From Cudoniella acicularis (lineage: Eukaryota; Ascomycota; Leotiomycetes; Helotiales; Helotiaceae): a DNA stretch of 64,000 nucleotides. Positions 1 to 10,811 of this stretch are shown piece by piece (positions within the stretch are counted from its first letter, which is position 1; each line of letters opens with the position of its first letter). Below the pieces are notes generated by a model that ran no database searches, was not told the origin of the DNA, and saw only the letters and a program-made list of their open reading frames with translations. The position numbers and the translations under genes were made by a program. The stretch is taken from the NCBI GenBank assembly GCA_013054445.1, contig JAAMPI010000024.1, positions 1 through 64,000 of the forward strand. Direction: 5' to 3'.

Positions 1-1269
1 CGTGGTGATCATATCAAGCTAGTGAACTTTATTATATAGAAATAGAAACTCTTTATACATTTCTTCTAAGTCACTATTAGCCATCGACAGTTGCTCTTGC
101 TCTAGCTCTTGTCCCTACTACTGTCCCTGCTCCTGCTCTAGCTCTTGTCCCTACTACTGTCCTAGCTCCTACTCTAGCTCTTGTCCTAGCTCTTGTCCCT
201 GCTGTTGTCCCTATTGTTGTCGCTACTGCCCTTCTTCTTGTAAGGCGGAACCTATTGTAATCGTAAGCCTAGACGCTATTTACGGGATGCTATGGTTATA
301 CTTACCTGGCGAGCTTTGCTGTTCCTGGTAATAGATCTGTCCTGGTGTTATAAGACCTCTCTGGTAAGCAGTCGTAGCGAGATACGTAAGATTGTCTATT
401 CGAAACGTATCCTGCTATATAGTTTGTTGTGCTAGCTGGTTCTGGTAGGCTGGCATATTTTGATTTGTAGTATCTGCTACTTATACGCTGTTACTTCGAT
501 AAGGCACGCTCCGTAGTTATATAGTACGCGAGGTTGTTTGATTAGAAGATGCCCGTATCGGTCTTCGTTTGGATAAGGGGTTAGTATTGGCTAGGAGTGT
601 TAGTAACGTATATTTCCCTAGTAAATAGTATTCTGCCAAACCTTGCTTTCGTTTCCTTAAAACTGCCTTACGTGGTTGGTTCTATGCTAAGGGTCCGTCG
701 GTCTTCGTCGCCTCTAGCATCGTCGTAAAGCGTCTTATCTATCTACTTATTTCCTTATAGTAATCCTTAGAGCCGAAGGAAGAGTCGTATAGAGAGTAGA
801 GTTTGAGGCGATGTAGGTCGTCTAGCTGTCTAGCCCTATAATAGATTTCTTTCGAGATGTTTAAGGTAATACGGAAAAGTACTCTCGCTTTCGGGGTTAT
901 ATGTTTAGAGAAGTAGTAATCTAGGTCAGTTAGGTCTAAGCCGGGGTCTATTAGTTTGTTACTGTCGTATTTACTTGGGCTCTAGGGGTCGACTCTACGA
1001 GGGTCATCTAATATCGCCTATATAGTCTTTAAAGTAGCGCGAGCGGTTTCTATAATGTTAGCCAATTCGATAGCCGCCGAGAGGAGTATGCGCGTAGGAG
1101 AAGTCGTATCGCGAAGTGCGTCGAGTAAAGCATCGTAATATGTTAAATCCTTAAATAGCGCCTCTTAAACAAGAATTAAAATATCACTAGACGGAATAGA
1201 AACATCACTAGATAGAATAGAAAGATTTAAGGTGCTCTTCGGGCGTAGAGGGGGAGAAGAGCTAGGCAT
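1..1269 (-). pseudogene. RIP-decayed gene with Gln/Glu-rich C-terminus, unknown family
   Basis: A decayed coding region reads on the minus strand from an ATG at 1269 to near or past the left edge. One frame stays protein-like throughout; the interruptions I read are TAG or TAA where Gln would fit, none TGA. The start is Ser/Pro-rich, followed by helical sequence (around 1040-1085: SAAIELANIIETARATLK). The end (about 60-240) is a low-complexity tract built on GQELEQEQ-like units, then a tail of roughly 25 residues. I do not recognise the family. The pattern fits a Gln-rich gene destroyed by CpA-to-TpA change. The last TAG near position 20 may be the true stop or another lost Gln. Confidence 0.6.
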
Positions 1270-1310
1270 TAGGAGAACTATATGTGTTGTGAAAGCGATC
1301 CCCTAAGGCT

Positions 1311-1478
1311 GAAAATGATTTGGTGATGTTAAAAATAGTTGATCGAGGTTAAAAGTAATTTAGTAAGGTTAAAAATGATTTGGCAAAGTTGAAAATAATT
1401 TAGTAAGGTTAGAAATGATTTGGCGAAGTTGAAAATGATTTAGCGAGGTTAAAAATGATTTTTAAGGGCTAAAAATGG
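1311..1478. repeat. 20-bp tandem array, about 8 degenerate units
   Basis: Units of 20 bp follow one another with few changes; the consensus is close to aaaatgatttagcgaggtta. The array starts about 40 bp upstream of the ATG of the minus-strand relic at 1269, so it lies in what was its promoter or 5' leader. The function is unknown. It could be a subterminal repeat block of a mobile element or a plain minisatellite. Confidence 0.8.
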
Positions 1479-2511
1479 ATTTTAATATTAGTAAGAAAAA
1501 ATGCGCTAAAAATACACGCTAATATGATCCGGATTAGGGAGGACGCGTCATCCGCGAACCGAATCCTTATTATGCCCCCGCATAGACGCGGACGACCGTT
1601 TTCAGAATCCCCTTATTCAATATTTCGTGTATATATAAGCAGGGTGTTTGGAAGGGCTGGCCTAGACGCCTTTGCTTGGCGAGCATGGGTATATAAATGT
1701 TGAGTCGCACAAATTCACCGATGAGTGGTCACTCACCTGTCAGTTACTATCACTAATGAGATAGGAAAGTGCCAGCGTTATGCTCGACCTATAAGAGAGA
1801 ACAACTCTCAGGCCTTCTATGACTACGAACCACCAAAACCTGGAAATCAGCACCAACAGGAGTCCTAGCCCACCTAACCCTCCAGGGCAATTCAGTGTGT
1901 AGCAAACGATGAGGCTGTCTAGAGCCGCATCAAGAGCCTGTAGTAAGTCGGTCAAATCAGCGTTTTGCTGTCCACCGGAGCGGGCCGACGTTAGTGTGAA
2001 GTTTGTAGCACCTCCAGGGATAATCATAGCGGCAGTTATGATATCTATTATGTCTTAGCCAGGACAGGTAGTCCTTTGGCGTTTGAAGATATACTTATAA
2101 AGACATACATGCAAAGCCTCACGGAAATTTATTCTTAGAAGCAACGTATCTGACACAGATACGTCCAAGATTTCCCAAGTTTATTTCAGGCAATTTTCCT
2201 TAACATAGAGCTGACAGGATTAATAGAGACATTAAATTACCAAGCTAGCTTTAACTGGATGAGAACAAGTGCGTCGAGAGGACAGGTCAAACCGTTGACT
2301 GATCTGCGTGATTGCCTCTATTGCCTTGCGGACCGTATTGATGACCGCCTTGTCCCAGGGCTCGTTTCCAACATGTCATCTTGATGACGGCCTTTGCTGG
2401 CATAGCATGTCATCAAAGCCTTCTGCTATCTCCTTACACCCGTGAAATGATGGGATTAAGGGTAGTATTGCAGGTGAATAAGTGATATTCCCTCAGCATA
2501 CATTTGACGAG
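1479..2511. other. about 1 kb without a clear gene
   Basis: Mostly unassigned sequence. A TATA-like tatatataagc lies near 1630 (plus strand). The only candidate gene is a 95-codon minus-strand ORF from a true ATG at 2027 to 1740, listed separately with low confidence. Confidence 0.5.
1740..2027 (-). CDS. possible small membrane protein (weak)
   Basis: This 95-residue ORF starts at a real ATG (2027). It contains a Gly/Leu-rich hydrophobic stretch (GGLGGLGLLLVLISRFWWFV) long enough for one membrane span, after a Leu/Asp-rich segment. I recognise no family, and no intron or flanking gene supports it. It could be a chance ORF in relic-rich DNA. Confidence 0.25.
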   Translation of the reverse strand: MIIPGGATNFTLTSARSGGQQNADLTDLLQALDAALDSLIVCYTLNCPGGLGGLGLLLVLISRFWWFVVIEGLRVVLSYRSSITLALSYLISDSN

Positions 2512-3387
2512 ATGTCACGTGATGACGATGAGGATCCGGCAATGGTATGGGCATATGAAGTTGACCCTGTGAAATTAGGAAGCCACCTTGATACATACAG
2601 TGTCTGTAAGCCAATATTTCAAATACTACGCCTATGTCACAAGTATGGGAAACCGGCACCCATAGCGCGCCTACCACTGGAAGTCTTCAAGATGATCGAA
2701 AACAAGGTCTTTGAAGTACATCTGGCCGCGTTAATGCCCCAATGGGAACAGGATTATTCTTGTTTCCGTGACGAGTGCCGACCGACAGACCACTACGCAC
2801 CTTGGGAGATTGAGAATTTCATCGACATAATCAAAATTTCAGAGCCAGAGCCCCTCAAACAATTGGACAGTATCATGGATCGCTACGGGACTCACGAGTT
2901 TAGACATAACAACTTCCGGTACAGTTGGAGATGTAAGCTAGATCCCCTTGGTGGTTTACCGCCTCGGGCTAACTACATCGGCCACACAAAGTTTGTGAGT
3001 TAGACTACTTAATATCATTGCCTGTTTTCCTAATGAGTATATTATACTGCAATATGGCTCTACACAGAAGCTTACTCTCCAATGTATCAGTTGCTGAAGC
3101 AGGATTTTGGCCTCGATGTATTAGCTGGCCAATATGAGTTCATGATTTTCAAGAGGACCGTCAGCTACATAACGCTACCGATGTCTGCCCTAGAGCATCG
3201 CCAATTGTTTATACGCGAGATGTCAAATGGATGGAGATCCTATGTGACTTACGACATAAATACAATGGGGCCACTCAATGAAGGCCCATTCCACGCGGCC
3301 TTAAAAGCCTTGCGTTTGGAAAATGATAATACCAAAGGTGCAACCCCTTTTTTAGACACCTCGTATATCTCCGTTAGCTCACCTTAG
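2512..3387 (+). CDS. orphan protein, about 268 aa, two exons
   Basis: I chose the ATG at 2512, in frame with the first long ORF. A donor at 2999 (gttaga) and an acceptor at 3067 (ctacacag) remove 69 nt and join exon 1 (2512-2998) to exon 2 (3068-3387) in frame for 268 residues. The other candidate donor at 2995 (gtgagt) does not keep frame with this acceptor. The start is acidic (MSRDDDEDP). A segment ARLPLEVFKMIENKVFE around residue 50-70 looks faintly F-box-like but lacks a full F-box signature. Cys/His positions (CFRDEC followed by DH) suggest possible metal binding. I do not recognise the function. It is one of the few intact-looking genes in the first 10 kb. Confidence 0.5.
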
Positions 3388-3639
3388 ATGGCAGGTTCTC
3401 AACTTCGACATTTTATAAAACCTGTTCTTATTCACCCAAAAGGACATGAGATTGAAGGGGACGAGGAAGATCTCCATCTACCGCTGGTACGTGAGGAAGA
3501 TATTTGGTTGGGGAATAATATGTCATAATGCTTGAGAGTCTAGGTGAGACAAACAGGGAAGAGTTAAATATGCATCAATGTGTAAATATAACAAAGCTTT
3601 GTATGTTTGAACGTGCTTATCTTCATTTCAGGCTTACTA

Positions 3640-4110
3640 AGGCCAAATCTAAGATCTTTTACAATAGAGAAATTGAAGCTATTCAATACGATATAGTAGA
3701 AATTGCAATATAGTATTCGAGGTTCAACTAATTGGTTTAGAAGGTACAATATAGCAGAAATTACCATATAGTATTCAAGGCTCAGCTGATTGGTTCAAAA
3801 GTTACAATATAGTAGAAAGTACAATGAAGTAAAACCTACATTAGAGTACAGGTTATAATAGAGTATAAATTACAATAGAGTACAAATTATAATATAGTAG
3901 AATTTACAATAAAGTATAAAGAGGAGGCTCGTCTGATTGGTCGTAGAGTTATAAAATAGTAGACATTACTATAAAGTAAAACTATAATATAATACAAATT
4001 ACAATAAAGTACAAAGAGGAGGTCTGATTGGTCGTATAATTACAAAATAGTAGATATCACAGTTAAGTAAATTTACAATATAGTAGAAATTAGACTAGTA
4101 TTTCAAAGAA
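3640..4110. repeat. AT-rich degenerate repeat block (tacaatatagtagaa type)
   Basis: The short motif tacaatatagtagaaat recurs many times with small changes. It sits inside larger repeats: an attggtt-containing pair near 3714 and 3772, and a gaggaggtctgattggtcgta pair near 3921 and 4013. No protein is encoded. It could be an AT-rich minisatellite or the decayed end of a mobile element. Confidence 0.65.
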
Positions 4111-4198
4111 ATCTAATTGTTTAAGGCCCAGAACGCTCAAAGGACAACACTGACGCCTTCTATATACTTATCGGCACAAAGATAAAAGATTAAAGCTA

Positions 4199-5168
4199 CT
4201 ATTGGAAAGTATTACGCTGCCTCTGACTAACAAGATAGGCAATTCCACGAAGTCTGTCCTCCTGAGATCTATTTTCATATTCTCCCCCATGCGGGGGCTA
4301 ATACCGTTCGAGCAATTCAGGCAACACGTCTCGATATTCCTTAAAAGTGAGCTCTTTTATAGCAATGTTATAGAAGCTTATCCATTCTCCATTATCTGGA
4401 ACACGGTTACTCCCTTCGAGGATCTCTTTGAGCATCCGCCCAACCGATCGAAGATCTCCCACGTCGCAGTTGTCCTATGCGTCCTGACACAGGTGAACAT
4501 TTGCTACGCCATTTCTTAGCAACTTTTAGATGCTCAAATACCGAGACTCACCAAGTTTGAACCCTTCCCCGGTCACTAGGATGTGTTTTGCAGTAAAGTT
4601 ACCACGTAAGAGATTCTGCCTAGCTAGGTATTCAAGAGCGTGAAGCGTTTATACTATGTTAATATTGCTATACTTAGTAGTTTCTTAAATAATATACGTC
4701 TTTGCAAATTCTTCGCACATCTAGTAATAACCATAGATACTGGGCTGCAGCGGCCGCAACTGTGACAGATAAGGGCGGCTTTATAATATATAGTTTACAC
4801 TGCCCCTTCGGATTAGTCTCATCTTGCCCAGCCTTTGTCGGCAACCAGTGGCTAGTGCCAGAGTTATCGTTATCAAATCCGACGATATTAGGATAGTTAA
4901 GCGCGCATAACGTATTCTACTCGCTCATAGTCTTCGACGCGTTAACCAGGACTACTCCAGGTATCGACTTGTATATTACAAGCTTTACTCGGATCCCACC
5001 AAACTCAAAGGTGCTATTAATGTGATCCTCGCGCCTAACCGAGTCTAATATAGCAACGGACGGTTGTATCTTTAATAGGGTATGCACGCCACTCTCGCCC
5101 TAACCTGTGCCCCTCAAGCGCCATATACCAGTTGCTCTTCGAGATACCGCTCCCGAGTCGTGCTCCAT
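4199..5168 (-). pseudogene. protein-kinase-like relic, RIP-decayed
   Basis: On the minus strand from an ATG at 5168, one frame reads as a protein with scattered TAG/TAA stops at likely Gln sites. The order of recognisable parts fits a degenerate kinase: an N-terminal domain ending near STFEFGGIRVKLVIY (about 5000), a middle segment with HALEYLARQNLLRGNFTAKH (about 4570-4640) resembling the helix E/catalytic-loop region, and GDLRSVGRMLKEILEG (about 4430-4475) resembling kinase subdomain IX. No canonical HRD is visible. The last TAG at 4199-4201 may be the natural stop. Plus-strand ORFs here are antisense shadows. The kinase call is inference from the pattern of motifs. Confidence 0.5.
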
Positions 5169-5389
5169 TATGCTTACGGTTTAATGCTCTAGAAGGACTG
5201 CCTGCTGCTTTATAATGCTGGGATCTAATCTAGTTAGCACCTAGCTTGTCATCTGCACTCAGTCAGCAAAAGAAGGCCTCGGCATATAGCCGCCATATAT
5301 GTAGGAGATGGACCTCGAATAGTTTAGTATGTCCTGCGCGGGATAAGAGACTCATAGGAAAACGCAGAGTCCTTGGACCATCTTGCTAA

Positions 5390-8300
5390 GAGGGCTCGAG
5401 TGGGTATAGCTTTAGTGAGATTAGAGAGTCTGAAGTATAAGCCGCCTCTAGGCCGGCCATCCATTCCGCTTTAATCCAGAAAGATAGACTTCTGGCTCGG
5501 CGAGTTCAGAGATCGGGGATGCTTTCCGAACGTTTAACGGAACCGTATATGGGCCAAAATATCCCCATCTATTCTCGCCTAGGCGCTAGGTCTATCTAGA
5601 GCAACTATCGAAGATTTGCAGGACACCGAGAACCTCCGACGCCTTGAGCTTCCTTAAGGCGCCGTGCTGACGCATACTCACGGCCAACATAGACTAGAAG
5701 CCGCAAGATAATATATTTATCCTTATAATGTGTAGTGGGCTATTAATCTCCTCAATAAAGGTATTCATGTGGATTCGGATATAATTATAACGAGCTGACA
5801 ATATAGATGATTTGAATCTTTAGAGGAGCAGAATCGGAATATCGAGTCTATCCCTTATAATAATGGGACCGTCTTCCGCTTTCTCGAGACCGATGGGTCG
5901 TGGAGAAAGGGGTTTTGCTCGAAACGGGTGGAGGTCGACTTGAAGGCGATTGAGAAGCGGCCAGCCTTATATGCGGCGCTTGCTGCGTTATAACCCTTTG
6001 TAGGGTTATGGGATTCTTTTTACAAGGGAATTCTGGAGCGTATTAACTGCCTTAAATGTAACGATGTAAAGCACATTAGCCTTGCCTTAGAAAGCATCGA
6101 CTAATAGTAATAGGAACTTATATATTACCTCGATAGCATAAAAAGGATATGGATATTTATTGTTAGCGGCGACCTAGAGCTCGCAGAGAAGATAGACCTA
6201 ATAATAGTAAAACTTATTAAGGCAAGGGCCCCGATAGTATTATTTGCAGATAAAGAAGATATTGTGCGTGGATTTTAGGATAGGACAATCTTTTGTTAGG
6301 TGGGTGAAGGCGCTACTAGAATACGGCTTTAATAGAACGTTCTGGCTGTCAACGGAATGATTACTTCTATCAGGACTTTCTTGGCCGATATGTTATACCT
6401 TAAAGATAGTCACGTTGCTATAAAAGTCCTTATCAATCCCATGAGATGTCAAACCAGAGAGGCACTACGGCATATGTGGCGTGGTTCTCCAACGAACCGT
6501 GTAGTGCTAGAATATGCCGACGGATGGACGGAGGCGGTTAATATCCCTATGGAGGAGGAAGGCCAATTCTAGATAGTATATATATAGCTTTGGATGTTCT
6601 CTATGCGCAACTATCCCCGCCTCACGAATCTCGTCCCGAAGACTGATGGCAAACACAAGGTTTCTTGCATTGGGCCAGACCTAGAATGGCAGCAGGGGTT
6701 TGCCGCGATTGCCAAAGCTTTCGGGTTTGAATTAACGGCGATCAATCTTCTGCTTGAGGAGGACCTAGATCGCGTAAACGTTCGAGATATGCTCTCAAAA
6801 GCTAGACCACCAAATAGATTTGAATACGACCTCCAAGCCGAAACCCAGTCATACTGCGAATTACTTCATCGAATACAGGTGACGCAGCAGCAGCCGCGTT
6901 GAGGCGTGTCGCCACGGTGGACCACGGACGTCTCAAATGTAATGAAGAAGCGGCGGTACGGGCGGCTATATGAAAGAGCACTCAAGGAGTGTAACCCTTG
7001 CTTCTTCTTTTATAACATCTGCTAAGCACCTCCTAGTGGGAGGTATATCACCGACTTATTTGTCAAGCGCAGCATCTTGCAATTCTTCTTTCAAATGCCA
7101 GCCCTTCCTGCTAACCTATCGCTCTGGCGTGGTATAGACCTAGAGACCATTGACAGACACATCTAGCGTGCGCCAGAGCAGAATAATGGCCTTGACCAAG
7201 CTCGCGAACGCATCCGCGGACTCTAGAATAGCGCAGCCCAAACTGCAGCCCAGAACGCAGCCCAGAATGCAGTATATGAGGCTGCGCAAGCTGCGATTAC
7301 GCTGCGGCTGGAGGATGCCGAGAAGCGATTGGCTGCATAATAGGAAGAGAACGTGCACAATAACGCAAGGCTGTCCGAGGCTCGCGAGAGTTTAGCGGGG
7401 CAACTCGCGCAAATTTAATATTACTAGAAGAGAATTGATAAACTTGAGACTGTAGAGAGAAATTGCACGCGGGAAGAGTCGCGATAATAGTTGGAATTGG
7501 CTGAGAAGCTTCGTTAGAGTCAGCAGACGATAGAGACTTTTGAAAGGACAATTGCAGATTACGAATCTGCTTGCAAAATGCAAGTCGTGCTTGCAAAGCA
7601 GCACTAAGATTAACGAGGGACGGCAGACGAATTAGAGAAATGTCGCTTGATAATCGCAGAATTCGAGCGTAGGATCTCGGAGTATAAGTCTAAGAGTGAT
7701 AGGCAAGCATTAGCGGCAGAGTTATTGCGACAGCAGCTTGCCGCGCATTTATAACAAGCAACGACAGAATCAAAAGCACTACGATCGAGAATTGTGGAAT
7801 AGGAAAGGGGTGACATATAAAGGCCAGAAGATATTAATGCCGGCGCAATGTCTTAAGGCTTCTAAGAAAGAGTTGCCGAATTAGAGCTCGCTAGTCAACG
7901 GCAGGCCGAAGACCTAAGGAATTCCAAGGAAGTGGCCACTATTAAGGGCAGGACCTTAGATATGATACTTATAAAGATTAAGGAGACTAGAGAAGGAGTA
8001 GAGAAGATGAGCACAGCCTTTATAGGACGACTCTAGCTTGAGCCGAACTATAAAGACGGTGACTACGAGACGATCTATTCGGATAAACTTCAATTTGAAG
8101 ATCTGCCTTCGGCGGAGGCGCAATTTAATGAGATTAAAAACCTGAAAAAGTCGATTGCCAAGTTTATTACTCTCTATAGCCAGAATAGCCTAGCGCATGA
8201 TGAAAATGCTCGGGTAAAGATTCTCGAGTAGCAGAAGCTAGTTCCGGGCGAGCGGCTCGCTATCGCGGATAGAACAGGCGCTAGAGTCGATACAGGGACC

Positions 8301-9587
8301 CCGGATCTCAAGCAAATGCTCGCAGTCGTAAGCAGACGGGCAGGAGTCTTAGAATAAGAAGGTTAGGCTGTCTATGACCTTTAAGCAAAACTGGATATAG
8401 CGAGGGCAGCCGCCGAGAGCTAACGACAAAAGGCGAAACGTGTCGAATGGCTCGAGGAGGAGCTCGCGGAGGTAAAGAAGCAGTTATAGCAAGAACAAGT
8501 GATTACTAGGGGCCTCGGAGAAAGCCTAAAGATAGCGCGCGACGCCACGTAGAGAGACATAGAGCTCACAAGCGTCCTTAAAGGAGAACTAGATATAACT
8601 AAGGCAGAGAATAAAGCACTACTTTAGCAAGGGAAGGCAGCTATTATAGAGCTTATAATAGAATTGAAGACGGTCAAGGCAGACGCCGAGACCTTACGGA
8701 AAAAGGCAGAACGAGTTTATAGCCTAGAGACAGAATTAAATAATTTAAGAGTAGCATTACAAGCTATAGAGAGCATATAAGCGGAACTAGAGAAGACGAG
8801 ATAGGACCTGGAAAACTTGAGGCAACTTTTAGGCTCGTATATCAAGGAGCTGAAAACAGCAAAGGCCGACGCTAAAAAGAGGCTAGAAGCCTTTAAGAGT
8901 CGAGTGACAGGCTTAGAAAAGGACCTAGAAGTAGCGCGGCAATCTATTAAGGAGAGAGAAATAGAGTTAGTAGGCCTAAAGCTTGATATCAATAATAATA
9001 ATAAGCGCGTAAGGTTATTAAAGGCATAACTGTTTAAGACGAGCCGTCTGATATAGCTAGAGAAAGAGAAGAAGAAACTCGAGGCCGAGTAGAAGGAGAT
9101 TTAAGCTACGGTGGCCGAGGCAAAAGCCTTAAGCAGCCAGGATCTTAGGGAACTCATGTAGCAGGAAGCGCATGTCGATACCAGTCTCTTATAGGTCGAA
9201 GAGAAAATGGTTATAACGGGATTAGATGTTATAAGGTATACGAAGTATAAAGTACGCTTCGAAAGTTCTAAAACCGGCCGCTAGACAGGCGTTAACTATA
9301 TTCTCGTAAAAGACCTAAGAAAGAAGTTTAAGGAATTGCGTGATTAGGTCGTTTATTGTTTCGTAAACGACACTATAATAGTAGTAGAGCTCGGGAAATA
9401 CAAAGACTTCCTAGCAAATCAAAAGCATCTCGCTAACCACAGGGAATTCTTCTACTATAGCTACAATCCACCTCGGAAGAGACACCGCGGTCTGGATGAT
9501 GCGGGTGAAGATTTGAAGAGTGCTCCAGGACCCAGAGCTCAGGAACTAGCAAGACTTCGCGCCAAGTCCAAAGAACCCCGCGGCTGA
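5390..9587 (+). pseudogene. DUF3723-type gene with long coiled-coil C-terminus, RIP-decayed
   Basis: A single frame runs for about 4.2 kb and ends in a natural TGA at 9585-9587. The N-terminal third carries motifs I associate with fungal DUF3723: an HGQHRLEAAR core at 5679-5708, QLWMFSMRNYP-like sequence near 6590 and a KARPPNRFEYD motif near 6800. From about 7150 on it is Glu/Lys/Gln-rich coiled coil, with a run of Ala/Gln repeats at 7230-7290. Roughly 40 stops interrupt it. From 7150 to the end the stops I read are TAG/TAA at Gln positions; three TGA stops (5796, 5808, 6900) fit Arg CGA to TGA. DUF3723 genes are known Starship cargo, but no captain gene is visible here. No function can be expected from this copy. 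Confidence 0.8.
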
Positions 9588-10143
9588 TCCCTATTTCCTC
9601 CTTTTCATCGCCTTTTATATGTGTTTCGAGGCAGCAAGAAGGATAAGTCGTAGCGATGTTGATATTCGGTTCTTCGTCTTAAGGGATCTGTTACGGTAAC
9701 GGCCGTTCGAGTACTGGCAGAAGAAAGCTGCGAGATAGGAGGGTTGGCCAGTATGCGGTACTGATGTGAGCTAGGCCCTGGCCCTCGGGTGATCGCAAAT
9801 GAAGATCGTTGTGGATTTGATCTGACGATTGACTTGATCCAACGTTAAATTTTGGTGCGGGGCTGTTCTTCTTCACCCTGCGCTAACCAAATTCGGTTAG
9901 GCTTCCGTCTGGCTTCACGATGTGCCATTGTCGCATACAGCCAGCCATTGCGGCAAGGAGGGGCTTGCTGTCTATCACTACTTGATGAGTACCTCGAATT
10001 GTCTTTGCATGGCTTCGGCACGTTTGAAATTGAGAATGACATCCTTCTAATCAACGCTCAAACAGATTGTTTATAGGTGCAAGATGGATAAAAGGGAGGG
10101 GATCTCTCTCACGCGGTATCAGCAGGGCCAAGTCCAACGAATC
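9588..10143. other. about 0.55 kb without a clear gene
   Basis: ORFs of 60-75 codons exist on both strands (9691-9876, 9852-10076). They overlap each other, lack family resemblance and do not splice into anything. I see no repeat or RNA gene. Confidence 0.5.
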
Positions 10144-10686
10144 TCAACAGTTAGGTCCGTCGTCAAACAAGAGCGTTATCTCGATTGTAGCTAATCTGTT
10201 TCCCCTAGATTCCGCCTAGCATTGCAGACTCACCTCGACTGTACTCCTGAAATCTGGCGGAAGGCGGAGGGCATACATCGTCCGCAGCGGGTATTTGCAT
10301 AGTAATTGATGGGGTTATATCGTTGTAGAGTTCGTTTTGCTGTAGAGAGTTGCTCGAGCCGCAGATCGAAGCACGGAGGTGGGCATAGTGGGTGATCGAT
10401 CGGTGAAAGGATGGAAGGGGATATACCTCACCAGCATCTTCTTCGCATGTCTAGCAAGAGGCACGATTGATTGGGGAGCGGGGAGCTTGAGATATTTCTG
10501 AGTGGACGCCAGAAGAACTTGGCAAGTGAAGAAACCGCCGAACAGGCTTACTAGAATCGGAAGATATATATTTTGGATATCTAAGACCACGTTGATAGGA
10601 GCCATGTTGGATTTGATGCTCGGAGCAGTCGAAGAGAGGACAGGGAAGAGAAACACCACGAAGTACGGGAGCAACGAGATGAACAT
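10144..10686 (-). CDS. small membrane protein, about 135 aa, three exons
   Basis: The start is a true ATG at 10686. Exon 1 (10432-10686) encodes two hydrophobic stretches, MFISLLPYFVVFLFPVLSS and IYLPILVSLFGGFFTCQVLL, then a basic segment (LARHAKKML). A gtgagg donor and ctacag acceptor remove 10340-10431. Exon 2 (10234-10339) continues with an acidic, Pro-rich stretch. A gtgagt donor and gattag acceptor remove 10191-10233, and exon 3 ends at a TGA at 10144-10146. The sum is a multiple of three. The first span could instead be a signal peptide. I recognise no family; the exon 2/3 model rests on splice sites only. Confidence 0.5.
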
Positions 10687-10811
10687 GAAAGAGATACGGG
10701 GAAACGACCAAGAAATTGAAACTCCTTCTCTATACTACGTTGATGCAGTTGTCAGAACAAGAACAGCTACTGCTCTATCTCCTCTATGCTCCACCCGCCA
10801 AACACGTATAT

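Noticed and set aside
4202..4519. 105-codon plus-strand ORF
   Set aside because: Opposite strand of the kinase-like relic; the kinase-type motifs read only on minus.
7140..7816. Four overlapping minus-strand ORFs
   Set aside because: They are antisense shadows of the DUF3723/coiled-coil relic, created because its coding strand is rich in stops. Their Ser/Leu-rich composition mirrors the Gln/Glu codons on the other strand.
8717..8992. Minus-strand ORF of 91 codons
   Set aside because: Antisense to the coiled-coil part of the relic; no domain.
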